NCBI GenBank assembly: GCA_022925895.1
Contig: JAKSYS010000027.1
Span: 1-64,000 of the forward strand
DNA from: Fragilaria crotonensis
Lineage: Eukaryota > Bacillariophyta > Fragilariophyceae > Fragilariales > Fragilariaceae
Direction: 5' to 3'
Length of the DNA stretch: 64,000 bases
Within the stretch, counting starts at the first letter, position 1. Every line of letters starts with the position of its first letter. The notes under the pieces were generated by a model, which ran no database searches, was not told the DNA's origin, and saw nothing but the letters and a program-made list of their open reading frames with translations. The position numbers were made by a program, and so were the translations under genes. Positions 54,004-63,186 of the stretch are shown one piece after another.

Positions 54004-56127
54004 ATGAGTCATCATAATAACAATGGAAATAAGAAGGAAGAGGGCAATATAGTCCTCAATCCGTTTGCGGGGTATCAATCCAGTATGAGAAATCGAAGAT
54101 CGCCAACACACTCACTGGAATCCGTTGCAACATTTCAGTCAGTGGACGTGTTTGCCCCACGTGATCACCCTGCCTCGGCGTATTTAGAATTTGAAGCGCC
54201 ATCACACGATGACTACTCTGTGCAGACTATTCCGCAAGATGATGATCAGGATGATGCGGATGATTTGTTGGGCGTCGGATTAGAGGGCTTGTCAACAACG
54301 TCGGGACTGCTGCTGACTCATCGCCAAATTCGCGGCCGTAGTGTTAATGCTCGTCCCAGTGGAGACCGGATACCGACTAATCATGTCACCAAAAGATTGG
54401 AAATGGATTGGGAATTCAGTAATTATCGAAGTGGAGGGGGAGACCCGTCACTACAGCGAGCTAGGCGATTGTTATCGCTGACGCAAGTCTGGATTGCTGT
54501 GTGTTGTATCATCTTTGTTATTGGCACAGGCTGTGCGTGGCATTCAAGTCGTACCGAGGCGAAGCCGGCGAGTGCCATGCAAGAATCCGAACTATCGTCA
54601 TCAAGTACAACATCATCGGCAGTCGATCAAATCATTCTTGTACCGCTACCTTTGTCCAATTCGACTGCTACTATCCTTCTTCAGCCCCGGAAATTGTCAC
54701 CTGCGCGTGGAGTCGCCAAACCTCAAAAGGGAGCCTTGCGACGAGCTCTTCGCGAATTGCGACAAGAATTCGATGATTGGGTCGAAACTCATGGCAAGAT
54801 ATACCATTCGCACGATGAGAAGGAACGTCGCTTTGATGTTTGGAAAGATAATCATTTCAAGACACAGGAAAAGAACGAACGCCACGGGCCGTGTAAAATG
54901 ACAAACACACCTGTCTTTGGATCCAATTTGTTTAAAGATTTGACACCAGAAGAGTTTCAGTCTCGTTACTTGACTGGCTACAAAGGTCCTAGGACTGATC
55001 AATTGCATCACCCCCTTGGTGGAACCCGACAAGCAACCGTTGCACCCGTGCTGGATCCCAAGGACGGTCCGATCCACGCTACACCTCGGCATCCTTCGGT
55101 GCAAGCCAAATACGAAAAAGTGGTGGAAGAAGAGCACTGGAATCGTCGGCTGGGGTTACGCGCATCGTATGGTGGAACTTGCACGTGGTACGATGTCTCG
55201 TGTTGGTTAAAGTTGTTCGTCAGGAAGTATGGCTATCGTATTGGTGGAACTATGGAACCATCTTACGACGCCAAGGCGTATCCTTCAGCTGTCGATTGGA
55301 GGGATATGGGTGTTGTGACAGGCGTTCACAGCCAAGGCAGCTGTGGCGCTTGTTGGGCCATTACTGCTGTTGAGACAATCGAATCAGCATACGCCATGTA
55401 CACGGGTAATTTGTACGACTTGGCTGAAGCAGAACTCATCATTTGCGAAACTACCTGTGATTTGTGCGAAGGTGGATGGCCTCAAAATGCTTACGAGTAT
55501 GCCATGAAATACAAGGGTCTGCCATTGGAGAAAACCATGTCCTACAACGGAGACTATTTGCTGGAGCTCACGTATGCGAAGACGGGAGCCAGTTCGTCTT
55601 ACAATTACGAGACAGTTATGCAGAAGACCTGTCCTTCGGGTGATCAGCAAGGAAGTTCCCGCTATGGCAACATTGCTGGGTATGGATATACAACTGATCG
55701 GTGTGTTTGTTACACAGACGGCACGGGCTGCGACTGTGATAAGCAGGATGAAAAATTGGCACTACAGAATGTAGCGACGTATGGTCCAGCTACTGTTTGT
55801 CTGGAAGCCTCCCTGTGGCAAGATTATACCGGGGGTATCATTACCTCAGATCTCGGCTGCACGTCCGCGTTTTTGGATATGAACCACTGCGTGCAAGTGG
55901 TCGGATATGCGTATACTGACGGCAAAAGCAACAACGGCGACGAAGATGAGAAGAAGAGCGGCAGTCGAGATGGGTCAAAGGACAGTGGCACACGAGATGG
56001 GTACTGGATTGTTCGAAACCAATGGTCCGAGAATTGGGGCATGTACGGCTACGCGTACGTCGCCATGGGTGCCAACACGTGTGGCGTCCTTAACGACATG
56101 ACGAACGTCTATATGAAGAAGGATTAG
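54004..56127 (+). CDS. Membrane-anchored papain-type (C1A) cysteine protease
   Basis: 707 residues, single exon. The N-terminal 160 residues are disordered and cytosolic-like, followed by one membrane helix (VWIAVCCIIFVIGTGCAW, about 163-180), so the protein is a type II membrane protein and not a classical secreted one. Downstream comes an I29-type inhibitor prodomain (FDDWVETHGKIYHSHDEKERRFDVW reads in two parts) and the mature enzyme starting near AVDWRDMG. The active-site Cys is in QGSCGACW (about 450), His in MNHCVQVVGY (about 628) and Asn in RNQWSENWG (about 672). A long acidic/Lys/Ser insert (about NNGDEDEKKSGSRDG) separates His from Asn. Probably a vacuolar or lysosome-like protease delivered by its anchor. 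Confidence 0.85.
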   Translation: MSHHNNNGNKKEEGNIVLNPFAGYQSSMRNRRSPTHSLESVATFQSVDVFAPRDHPASAYLEFEAPSHDDYSVQTIPQDDDQDDADDLLGVGLEGLSTTSGLLLTHRQIRGRSVNARPSGDRIPTNHVTKRLEMDWEFSNYRSGGGDPSLQRARRLLSLTQVWIAVCCIIFVIGTGCAWHSSRTEAKPASAMQESELSSSSTTSSAVDQIILVPLPLSNSTATILLQPRKLSPARGVAKPQKGALRRALRELRQEFDDWVETHGKIYHSHDEKERRFDVWKDNHFKTQEKNERHGPCKMTNTPVFGSNLFKDLTPEEFQSRYLTGYKGPRTDQLHHPLGGTRQATVAPVLDPKDGPIHATPRHPSVQAKYEKVVEEEHWNRRLGLRASYGGTCTWYDVSCWLKLFVRKYGYRIGGTMEPSYDAKAYPSAVDWRDMGVVTGVHSQGSCGACWAITAVETIESAYAMYTGNLYDLAEAELIICETTCDLCEGGWPQNAYEYAMKYKGLPLEKTMSYNGDYLLELTYAKTGASSSYNYETVMQKTCPSGDQQGSSRYGNIAGYGYTTDRCVCYTDGTGCDCDKQDEKLALQNVATYGPATVCLEASLWQDYTGGIITSDLGCTSAFLDMNHCVQVVGYAYTDGKSNNGDEDEKKSGSRDGSKDSGTRDGYWIVRNQWSENWGMYGYAYVAMGANTCGVLNDMTNVYMKKD

Positions 56128-56652
56128 AGCTCTCGCTAGTTACGGTATAACTAACCTGCTGTTGGTTGATCTAAGTAAACTGCTATTGGCGTTGCATCAA
56201 ACTACGTGTATGGATTCGTGAACGTGCTTTCTAGCGGACGTCGCTTTAGTGGACGTAACTTGAGCTGAGAAGACAATTAAAACCTCTTTGCATTCAAGAC
56301 TGAAAATCAAGAAACAGCAGTTGGGAGGACACGATTTTCCACACTGGAGTAACACATTTTGTCCCACGAAATGAAGAAAAATTAACATGAAAATTCTCAC
56401 GTCCAAGGCTCACAATAGGCTTCCATTCCACAATATTAAGGACAACAGAAATGGCTTCCGTGTGCACCTGCTGCAATGACGAGAGTCCTCTGCTGATTGA
56501 GGTTTTCGACACGTCCTGCGAGTCCATTTCGTAAGCTCTTTGCTGTGACACTAAAATGAAGGAATTGTCGTCAACACCGTCTCTCACGATATCTTTCACT
56601 CACCCGCCGACGCTGCAGAACGGAAGGTCACCTTGCTACCAAATGCAAAAGG
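56128..56652. other. Intergenic / possible 5' exon of the Myb gene
   Basis: An ATG at about 56554 opens a frame of 40 codons (MKELSSTPSLTISF) that ends just where the Myb frame begins, so the true Myb start may lie here with an intron or a one-base change. Otherwise unassigned. Confidence 0.35.
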
Positions 56653-58005
56653 TTGTGCAAATATTGTGTTGTGGGTAAGACAGTTCCGATCAGACGTGGG
56701 ATTGGCTGGCAGCTGGGTGAAGTTCAGGAACCCACCTACGGAAACCAGCATCTCGTTTCTTTTCCCGATGGTATCCAAGAAGAAGTGAGAATCGCCTTGA
56801 CGCCGTTTTCCGACTATCTGCGGGACTACTGCAAGAAGAGACCACGTGAAACGAATAACGCTGACGGGCCCTTTCAAGATATTTTTGAGCATCCATTTGA
56901 CAATCCGAACGATCACTTTCTACCACCATCCAGTCCAATTGTGACCAAACGCCGTTGCTTGGAAGATAGGCGCAGCAACCACGACTTGCATCCTGCAGAT
57001 TGGGTGCTCGATAGCGTCTTATTAGCAAACAAGCTCTCACCTCTCCGCGCGCCTTCCCCACTGGAACAATACGATCCAGAAGACTTTTTACAAGACCTGC
57101 CAACAGCAACGGTGACCCCGCTCGAAGGAACACCAGCTCGAGCTGCTGATACCAAACAAAATGACATTCCAGGTCTGAGCACATGCAACCGTAATTCTCC
57201 AGCACAAAGTCTCACATCAAGTCGCAGCTGCGCCGCGACAAGCTTATTGCCACATCTCACAACCCCAGGTCGTTCCACGCCAAGACGCAAACGCAATGAC
57301 ACTCCGCGCAAGGCCCTTCCCAAGATCTGGACAATAAAGGAAGACAGCTATTTGACTCAACTCGTCCAGAATGGCACGCAGCCAACGAAATGGTCTGAAG
57401 TTGCCCTTGAGATGGGAGACCGCACTGGCAAACAGTGCCGAGAGAGATATCTGAACCATCTCACACCGAAGCTGCGGGTTGAGCAATGGTCCCCGCAAGA
57501 GGATGCTGAACTTTGCAAATTGTACCTGAGCCTGGGCACCAAATGGGCCTTGATGGCAAAGATCCTGAAGGGAAGAACCGATAACAACATCAAAAACCGA
57601 TTTCACCACCTTCGCCGCCGTCTGGAGAAGGATGTCTCAAGGATTATCAGAAACCGAGAGATTGATGAAGTTGCTTCCTTGATTAATGTCGATGCTATCC
57701 GTCGTTATCCACTTCTAAGTGAAACTAATTGCGACTTCGCCATCAAAGCTCGCCAAATAATTCCTTATTTGGCAGCAGACACAGTGAAGACCAATATTGA
57801 CCAAGGCCAGCTTGGTCCCTTTGTCCAAGCCTATGGCGAGCCTTGCACACGATGCAACTTCATTGTCCCCTCTGTCCAGACGGGGGTGCTCATTTCGACA
57901 CAAACAGGATGGTGTGAGAGCTGCGCGAAAGTTCCTGCATATGTTGCCGGTGACATGCTTCGTCAATGTCTTTATCTTCGCAGGGATATTCGTGAATTTG
58001 AGTGA
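56653..58005 (+). CDS. R2R3 Myb transcription factor with extra N- and C-terminal modules
   Basis: Two Myb repeats lie at about residues 225-325: KIWTIKEDSYLTQLV..KQCRERYLNHLTP (R2-like) and EQWSPQEDAELCKLY..GRTDNNIKNRFHHLRR (R3-like), with the spaced Trp and the recognition helices expected for DNA binding. The N-terminal module (TVPIRRGIGWQLGEVQEP) may be a small Tudor/chromo-like fold. A basic RSTPRRKRND precedes the repeats. The C-terminal part has two CxxC pairs (CTRCNF and CESCAK), a possible zinc ribbon. No in-frame ATG is seen upstream of 56653, so the first exon is uncertain. It is convergent with the DTW gene, 41 bp apart. Confidence 0.85.
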   Translation: MCKYCVVGKTVPIRRGIGWQLGEVQEPTYGNQHLVSFPDGIQEEVRIALTPFSDYLRDYCKKRPRETNNADGPFQDIFEHPFDNPNDHFLPPSSPIVTKRRCLEDRRSNHDLHPADWVLDSVLLANKLSPLRAPSPLEQYDPEDFLQDLPTATVTPLEGTPARAADTKQNDIPGLSTCNRNSPAQSLTSSRSCAATSLLPHLTTPGRSTPRRKRNDTPRKALPKIWTIKEDSYLTQLVQNGTQPTKWSEVALEMGDRTGKQCRERYLNHLTPKLRVEQWSPQEDAELCKLYLSLGTKWALMAKILKGRTDNNIKNRFHHLRRRLEKDVSRIIRNREIDEVASLINVDAIRRYPLLSETNCDFAIKARQIIPYLAADTVKTNIDQGQLGPFVQAYGEPCTRCNFIVPSVQTGVLISTQTGWCESCAKVPAYVAGDMLRQCLYLRRDIREFE

Positions 58006-58046
58006 ACGAGAACAAACAGATGAAAGTGGTGACGAATCATAAATTG

Positions 58047-59069
58047 TCAAACGTTTCGAGGCGGTCCAAGCTGCCTCCTGGCGGCGCTGTCTCCTATTTG
58101 CTGATAGAGCGCCAGGGCATCCCAAGGACGTTCGATAGAGATATTTGACATCATGTCGCCCAGAAATAGTCGCGTAGCTTCCAGTGTACTGACTTCTCTC
58201 CATTTGATCGGATGTCGACGAAGTTGGTGGCCTTGTCTTTTAGCATCTGAAGCTGCTAATTGAAGAATTTTGACAGCTCCTTCACTTAGTTGAACGTGCG
58301 TTGCGTTGTCCTTCACATACCGTGCGTGAAGTTTTCTAGCTTGCGCCCATGTCCCATCAATTACAATCAAATCCCAGCATCGCGATTTGTCCCCTTCGCC
58401 TCGTTCAACGGCGTCAAACGTCAAAGCATCCTCGGAAGGAAATAGTATAAGGCAGTTACCACCGGCGATGGAATCCTCCATTTCGAGCATAGACTCTTGG
58501 TATTCACCGGAAAGACCTCCGACGACCAGCCGACATGTTTCAGGAAATGCAGCTAGAATTAGCTTCGCTGTGTCAATATGCAATGCTATCTCCTTGTGAT
58601 GCATGAGCAGGAATAGCCTATTGACTTTAGGTAGGACAAGCTGCGATGATAACAATGACGATTCGACGCCAACGCCTTCAAGTGGCTTGCATTCGTTGCA
58701 AACACAGTGTTTCTGTTGAAGCCAGCATCGACGACAGTCCTTGTTTCTGGTCAAAGCCTGCAGTCGGGTGTTGAGAACTCGAGCTACACCTAGGGATTCC
58801 CGCTCAAGAGGTGGTAAATCCAGAATCTCTACGTTTGACTGGTCATCACCATACTTCTGAAGTACGCGTGCTACGGATGCTTCCACTTGGTCCAGGAATT
58901 TGGATCCATGGCGAACCGACGATGACGATGCCGATAATGAACTGTCGACTCGACGTTTTCCGATCAACCTGTTTGTACTGCCAGTCAGATGTCGCACCGT
59001 AACAAGCGCACCACACCTGCCGCCATTGAGCATGAAGGGGACCAACAGATAAACGACAAGACACCTCAT
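58047..59069 (-). CDS. DTW-domain protein, tRNA uridine aminocarboxypropyltransferase-like
   Basis: DTW proteins (TapT/TuaA, DTWD1/2) put a 3-amino-3-carboxypropyl group from S-adenosylmethionine on uridines of tRNA. Signatures here are the zinc-type CRRCWLQQKHCVCNEC, LFLLMHHKEI, the motif IDGTWAQARKL (the family DTW appears as GTW after D), and WREVSTLEATRLFLGD. The start at 59069 (MRCLVVYLLVPFMLNGG) gives a signal-like N-terminus, compatible with plastid or secretory delivery; an upstream Met at 59150 is possible. 340 residues, intact. Confidence 0.85.
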   Translation of the reverse strand: MRCLVVYLLVPFMLNGGRCGALVTVRHLTGSTNRLIGKRRVDSSLSASSSSVRHGSKFLDQVEASVARVLQKYGDDQSNVEILDLPPLERESLGVARVLNTRLQALTRNKDCRRCWLQQKHCVCNECKPLEGVGVESSLLSSQLVLPKVNRLFLLMHHKEIALHIDTAKLILAAFPETCRLVVGGLSGEYQESMLEMEDSIAGGNCLILFPSEDALTFDAVERGEGDKSRCWDLIVIDGTWAQARKLHARYVKDNATHVQLSEGAVKILQLAASDAKRQGHQLRRHPIKWREVSTLEATRLFLGDMMSNISIERPWDALALYQQIGDSAARRQLGPPRNV

Positions 59070-59452
59070 GTGACGGTTTCGGGTGGGTGTGATCGAAGTA
59101 AGATTGTCCTGATATGCATCATATCGGGGATTACTGTTACTCGTAAGCAATACTGCAATACGGGTACTCTATTGGTGCATACTGTAGTACTAAACCCAGT
59201 ACCATTCTCGTAATAGTAGTATTATATATCTTAATTGAGTTTTCTATACATTTCATAACTCTTGGGTGTCAACATCAAATAGCATACCTGTCGACACTGG
59301 ATGCTGACCCTCAGACGCCAAGGTGCACAAACTGAATGGTTTGCATAAATTGTCAGTCCGAGCAGCTGTTATCATAAGCAGATTAAATCGTGTCATTCAT
59401 GGATACTCCAGTAGTATGCACGTGAGGTGTCGAAATAAGCGTTGTAGCACAT
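59070..59452. other. Short spacer with a GTAC unit
   Basis: tactgtagtac lies at 59180-59190, with gggtactctattggtgc just before. Nothing else was seen. Confidence 0.45.
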
Positions 59453-59855
59453 CTATTTGGCAGCGTAGAGAGCAATCATGCCCAGAATAAACGGAAGAGA
59501 AATCCCAACCATACCGGCGATGGCAATAGGGATCTTTTCTTCGTCCGTCATCTTGTCGGTATTCCTGAACGAGGAAGGCAAAGATTATGTTCGTTAGTAG
59601 CGCCCATGGCGATATATGGGGTATCCTGCGAAGCATTACAATCTCAAAGACTCACGTGGCAAAGAAGTCTTCAGGCTCATTGTCCCGAGTAAGCTTCTTT
59701 TGCTCTCCATCGCCTTCGCCGAACATGTTGACACGGGTCTTGGACATCGCGACACGACCAAACGTGTTTTTGGCTGGAAGTTGCGGTACAAAGGCATTCG
59801 TCGAAACCAGGGAGACAGCCACAAGTGCAAGAGCGAGAGAGATAATCTTCATCAT
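59453..59855 (-). CDS. Small plastid protein with one membrane helix
   Basis: 103 residues from two exons (59656-59855, 59453-59564) around a 91-bp intron (59565-59655, gtgagt..cgttcag). The N-terminus MMKIISLALALVAVSLVSTNAF ends in the plastid-import motif NAF followed by VP. A short transit-like stretch (KTRVNMFG) leads to an acidic segment (KLTRDNEPEDFF), then MTDEEKIPIAIAGM and a single C-terminal helix (GISLPFILGMIALYAAK). Size and layout match small thylakoid subunits of photosystems or cytochrome b6f complexes, but I could not assign it to one. A start one codon later (59852) is equal. Confidence 0.75.
59565..59655 (-). other. Intron of the small plastid protein gene
   Basis: Donor GCCAC/gtgagt, acceptor ctcgttcag/GAATAC; joins FFAT to NTDKMTDEEK in frame. 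Confidence 0.85.
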
Positions 59856-61657
59856 CGTGGTTATTGTTTCGAGACAAGGTCTTTGAAGGTGGGATGTGAG
59901 GCAACCGGCAAGGGTAATGACGTTTCTGGTTGTTGTGCTTTGTTGTGTCGAGTTCGTCTGGATGACTCTACTGAGCGCAGCCTGATGGATCGATGACAGA
60001 AACGACTCTGACCAATCCCATCGCACACGTAAGCCTTCACATGTCACTCGTCACTCGTCACTCGTAATACCGGTTGTACTGGACACTGGACTGTGACCTG
60101 GCAAAAACATCCAATTTGAAATTTGCATACACAGTACACAGTATATGGTTATGCGGTACTCTGTATGTTAGTACATGTACACCATAGTTTACCACGGTGA
60201 AGTGAGCAGTGAGCAATGACACTAACAAAATACGAGTATGATTAGTCGCTACCGGTAGTCGCTAGAGAGTAGTACTACAGTACGCTGTACCCGGTACCTA
60301 GTAGAGCGAAAGAAATCTGGTATCCCATTGCTGCTTCGGATTTCTCAGAATAATTATCTCTCTATTGATTGATGGATGTATGAGGACCCCAGGCCAGGTG
60401 CATCATGTCCTCCTGTTTGAGCCATAGCTTCAACATGACAGTCTTGTTTATGAATATCAAGTTGTGGTGTGGTTCCCGATGCTGAGCTCCTAAGTATTTC
60501 TGTATGCAACATGAACACAAGAAGCAGCCATCCTCAGAGTACCAGGGGGGTTTGTTAAGGCAATTAAATGCACAAAGTTGATTCATTTAGAAAGGTGAAT
60601 TGCCTCAAAAGGGGGGACAACCATGGGCTGCCATCAAATATTGGCACATTGATATCAATGCTACTAGTTAATGATTGAGTTTTTTGTTGTCAAAATCATC
60701 CATTCTTCATTTTATCATGTTTACTTGGTGCCAGGGAGCCACTGGAACATGAGTTTTAGATAAGGCTTTTGCAGGAGCATTTAGAAGAAATGAGTGAGAA
60801 AGCCCAGTGAATTGTTATTTCCAGGTTGAAGAACAACAGGAAGGTTTCTATGGCACAAGAAGGCACAAGGCACTAGCCACTAAGTACTAAGTACCACATG
60901 TATGCCATAGTTAGCAGCGGGCAAACGCAAGTCTCCGGAACCCGGTCATGCACAGCACAAGTACGAGCTACTAGTAGCCTTTGTATTTGGAATTTGGAAG
61001 TGTACTACTGCTCACCGCTTACTAGCACCTGTGATACGGAGATACTCGTGTCGGATACCCGGAGTACCTACTACTGGTACTGGAGTACTAGTACAAGGTA
61101 GACATACTTGAAGGTCGACGTGAATTCGCATATTCTGCTGGCTTTTGTACCAGGTAACCCCACGTCCGCTCCTCGGGACACTTGACAGATGTCGTTGCTC
61201 CACCAATCAAAGTTCAGTATTGGAATTGAAAGAATTTCTAAAGGCTGCGTTTCGCCTGCATTAGTCCGTTTCAAGACTCAGCGTCGATTCATCAATATAT
61301 ACGGGACCGAACAAAATCGATATTTCCAGTAAAACGTCACTACGGAATAGCAGTATATAACAGGAGCTAGTACATGTGTCTCAGAAGAGAACGCTTGGCA
61401 ATTCAATCGTCGGAGAGGAGAAAGCGTTCGATTTCTGAAATATGTGTGTACGATTGCACTGGCTGCCGATGGCTCAACGTGACACCAGAAATGACTACAA
61501 CATTTGTACTCGGAGGGCTGGTATACTCTCTTCTCTGTCTCTACAGAGAGGAGATAAAGTTTTATAAAACTGAAGACGACGAGAAACCCGCGTTTGACTT
61601 CACTCACCTTCTTATCGATTAGATCGTTGTATCCCAATTGATCAACACTTCTTTACA
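59856..61657. repeat. Longest gene-poor space (1.8 kb), GTAC blocks at both ends
   Basis: A short tandem repeat (cactcgt units) sits at about 60046-60066. GTAC-type blocks lie at 60100-60305 (including gtactacagtacgctgtacccggtacc) and 60885-61100 (including tactggagtactagtac). Between them, 60300-60840 is more AT-rich than its surroundings and holds no credible gene; it could be a decayed insertion or a non-coding transcript. No terminal repeats were found for it. Confidence 0.45.
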
Positions 61658-62713
61658 ATGACGCCTCGAACAGAAGTGCTTATCGACAACGAGAGTCACG
61701 ATTGTCGAGTCCCCACCAGCCGAGTGCTCAAGACGAACTTTTGCTATGAAATGCGCGGTGCGATTCCACCCAAGGATGAATCGCGATTGAGAGTCAATTT
61801 CAAGCAGCTATCCGAAGACTGCTCTTCATTACTGGGAACTGTTACTGGAGGGCTTGCAGAAGGATCCTCTCCGACGCTTGACGCCTGTCGAGATGCGTTG
61901 CGTACCGACATGACGCTTATGTTGGACGAAGCGAAGGTTCTGCTGCAGAACTTGGAAGAAGTAACCCCTTGGCGAGCTTCACTTGCTCAAGCTAGAGTTC
62001 TTTCGTATCGGGAAACCATTCAGTCGGCCCTCGACTCTCGGCATCAGCTGGACAGTGAACTTTCTCTTGTAGCCAACTCAATTTCTTCCCAAATCAACAG
62101 CGAGACGAAAACAACGGATGATCTGCCGTTTCGAGTTTCTTCTTGGAGAACGCCCTCCCTCTGCTTTGACTTGGAGGTCAGCGAACAGGTTCATTTCGTC
62201 CGAACAGAGCACATGCCCATCAAGATTCGAGTCAGAGCAATTGCTGAGATTCATGCCAAGGACATTAATGCAAGCTCCATCCCAAAATACAGTGCATTTC
62301 GTGTTCATGTGGAACAGTGCAAGCATGATAACCAGTCGTTGTTTCCAAGTGCTGGTGCTTTGGGTGAAGTCCTCATTAAGCTTCGGATCAATCGCCTTGG
62401 AGAGAATCAGAAGAAAAAACTTACTTGGGGTGGTGAAGATGCTGACGTGGGTTTCGTGCGAGTTACGGAAGCTCGAGTGTAAGTCCCTTCATTCGCGTTT
62501 CCATTCGCAGCACACTTCTTTTCTAACTTTTTCCTCAACAGTGTCCAGAAGAATGCATTTCCGCCGTTGCCTAAGCGTACTGTTGATCTCTATACTTCCT
62601 CGCACCATGGCACTAGTGACACCACTGTAATGCTTCGTTTTAACACGCATCGGGGACGAGATGTAGAATGTGTGCCGGAAGTCGACATTGAAGTCGTGAT
62701 GGCTTCGTCTTAA
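61658..62713 (+). CDS. Unknown two-exon protein
   Basis: 330 residues. Exon 1 (61658-62478) and exon 2 (62542-62713) are joined across a 63-bp intron (gtaagt..cctcaacag), in frame (TEARV-VQKNAFPP). The N-terminal half is helical and charged (DEAKVLLQNLEEV, SYRETIQSALDSRHQLDSELSL). The second half appears beta-rich (FRVHVEQCKHD, GEVLIKLRINRLGE, GRDVECVPEVDIEVVMASS). No signal peptide, membrane helix or known motif was seen. Probably cytosolic. The family was not recognised. Confidence 0.6.
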
Positions 62714-63186
62714 TATGGGTGATTTTGAGGAGAAGAGAATCCTCATTCGTACATCCTCCCGTCAGTTTGACCCGCAACTTTATGTATTACGTCAGTTTAG
62801 CGTATAGACCGATAATAAAAGTGGTTATTAATGCGTCAGAATAATGACTTTCTGTTGCCCTCGACGACCTGCTCTTGGAGCACCGAGACGTCGCGACAAA
62901 TGATCAACTACAGTTGGATCCTTCTCAGCAGAGACACCTCTTGGTTGGGACGAGAGCAACATGCGTGGAAAGAAAATGATGACCGACCAAGAATTGGGTT
63001 GGAAGCAAATTGAACTGGAATTCAACGTATGCAAAAATGTGGCAAGTAAGAGATACAGGGACAAGGACTCCTGGGAGAACGCGCTAGCGATAGATATGGG
63101 GGACAGCTCCTCGTATCAACTCGTGCATGACGCAAAGCTTGAATGGCGCTGACCGAGGCAGCATTCGACTGAAATTTTCGCGGATA
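62714..63186. other. Spacer between convergent genes
   Basis: A plus-strand frame of 63 codons (62961-63152) reads plausibly as protein (KKMMTDQELGWKQIELEFN) but has no match, no neighbouring exon and no clear start context; it is left unannotated. Confidence 0.35.

Noticed and set aside
62961-63152. Small plus-strand gene of 63 codons
   Set aside because: Plausible text but no start context, no homology that I can name and no neighbouring exon.
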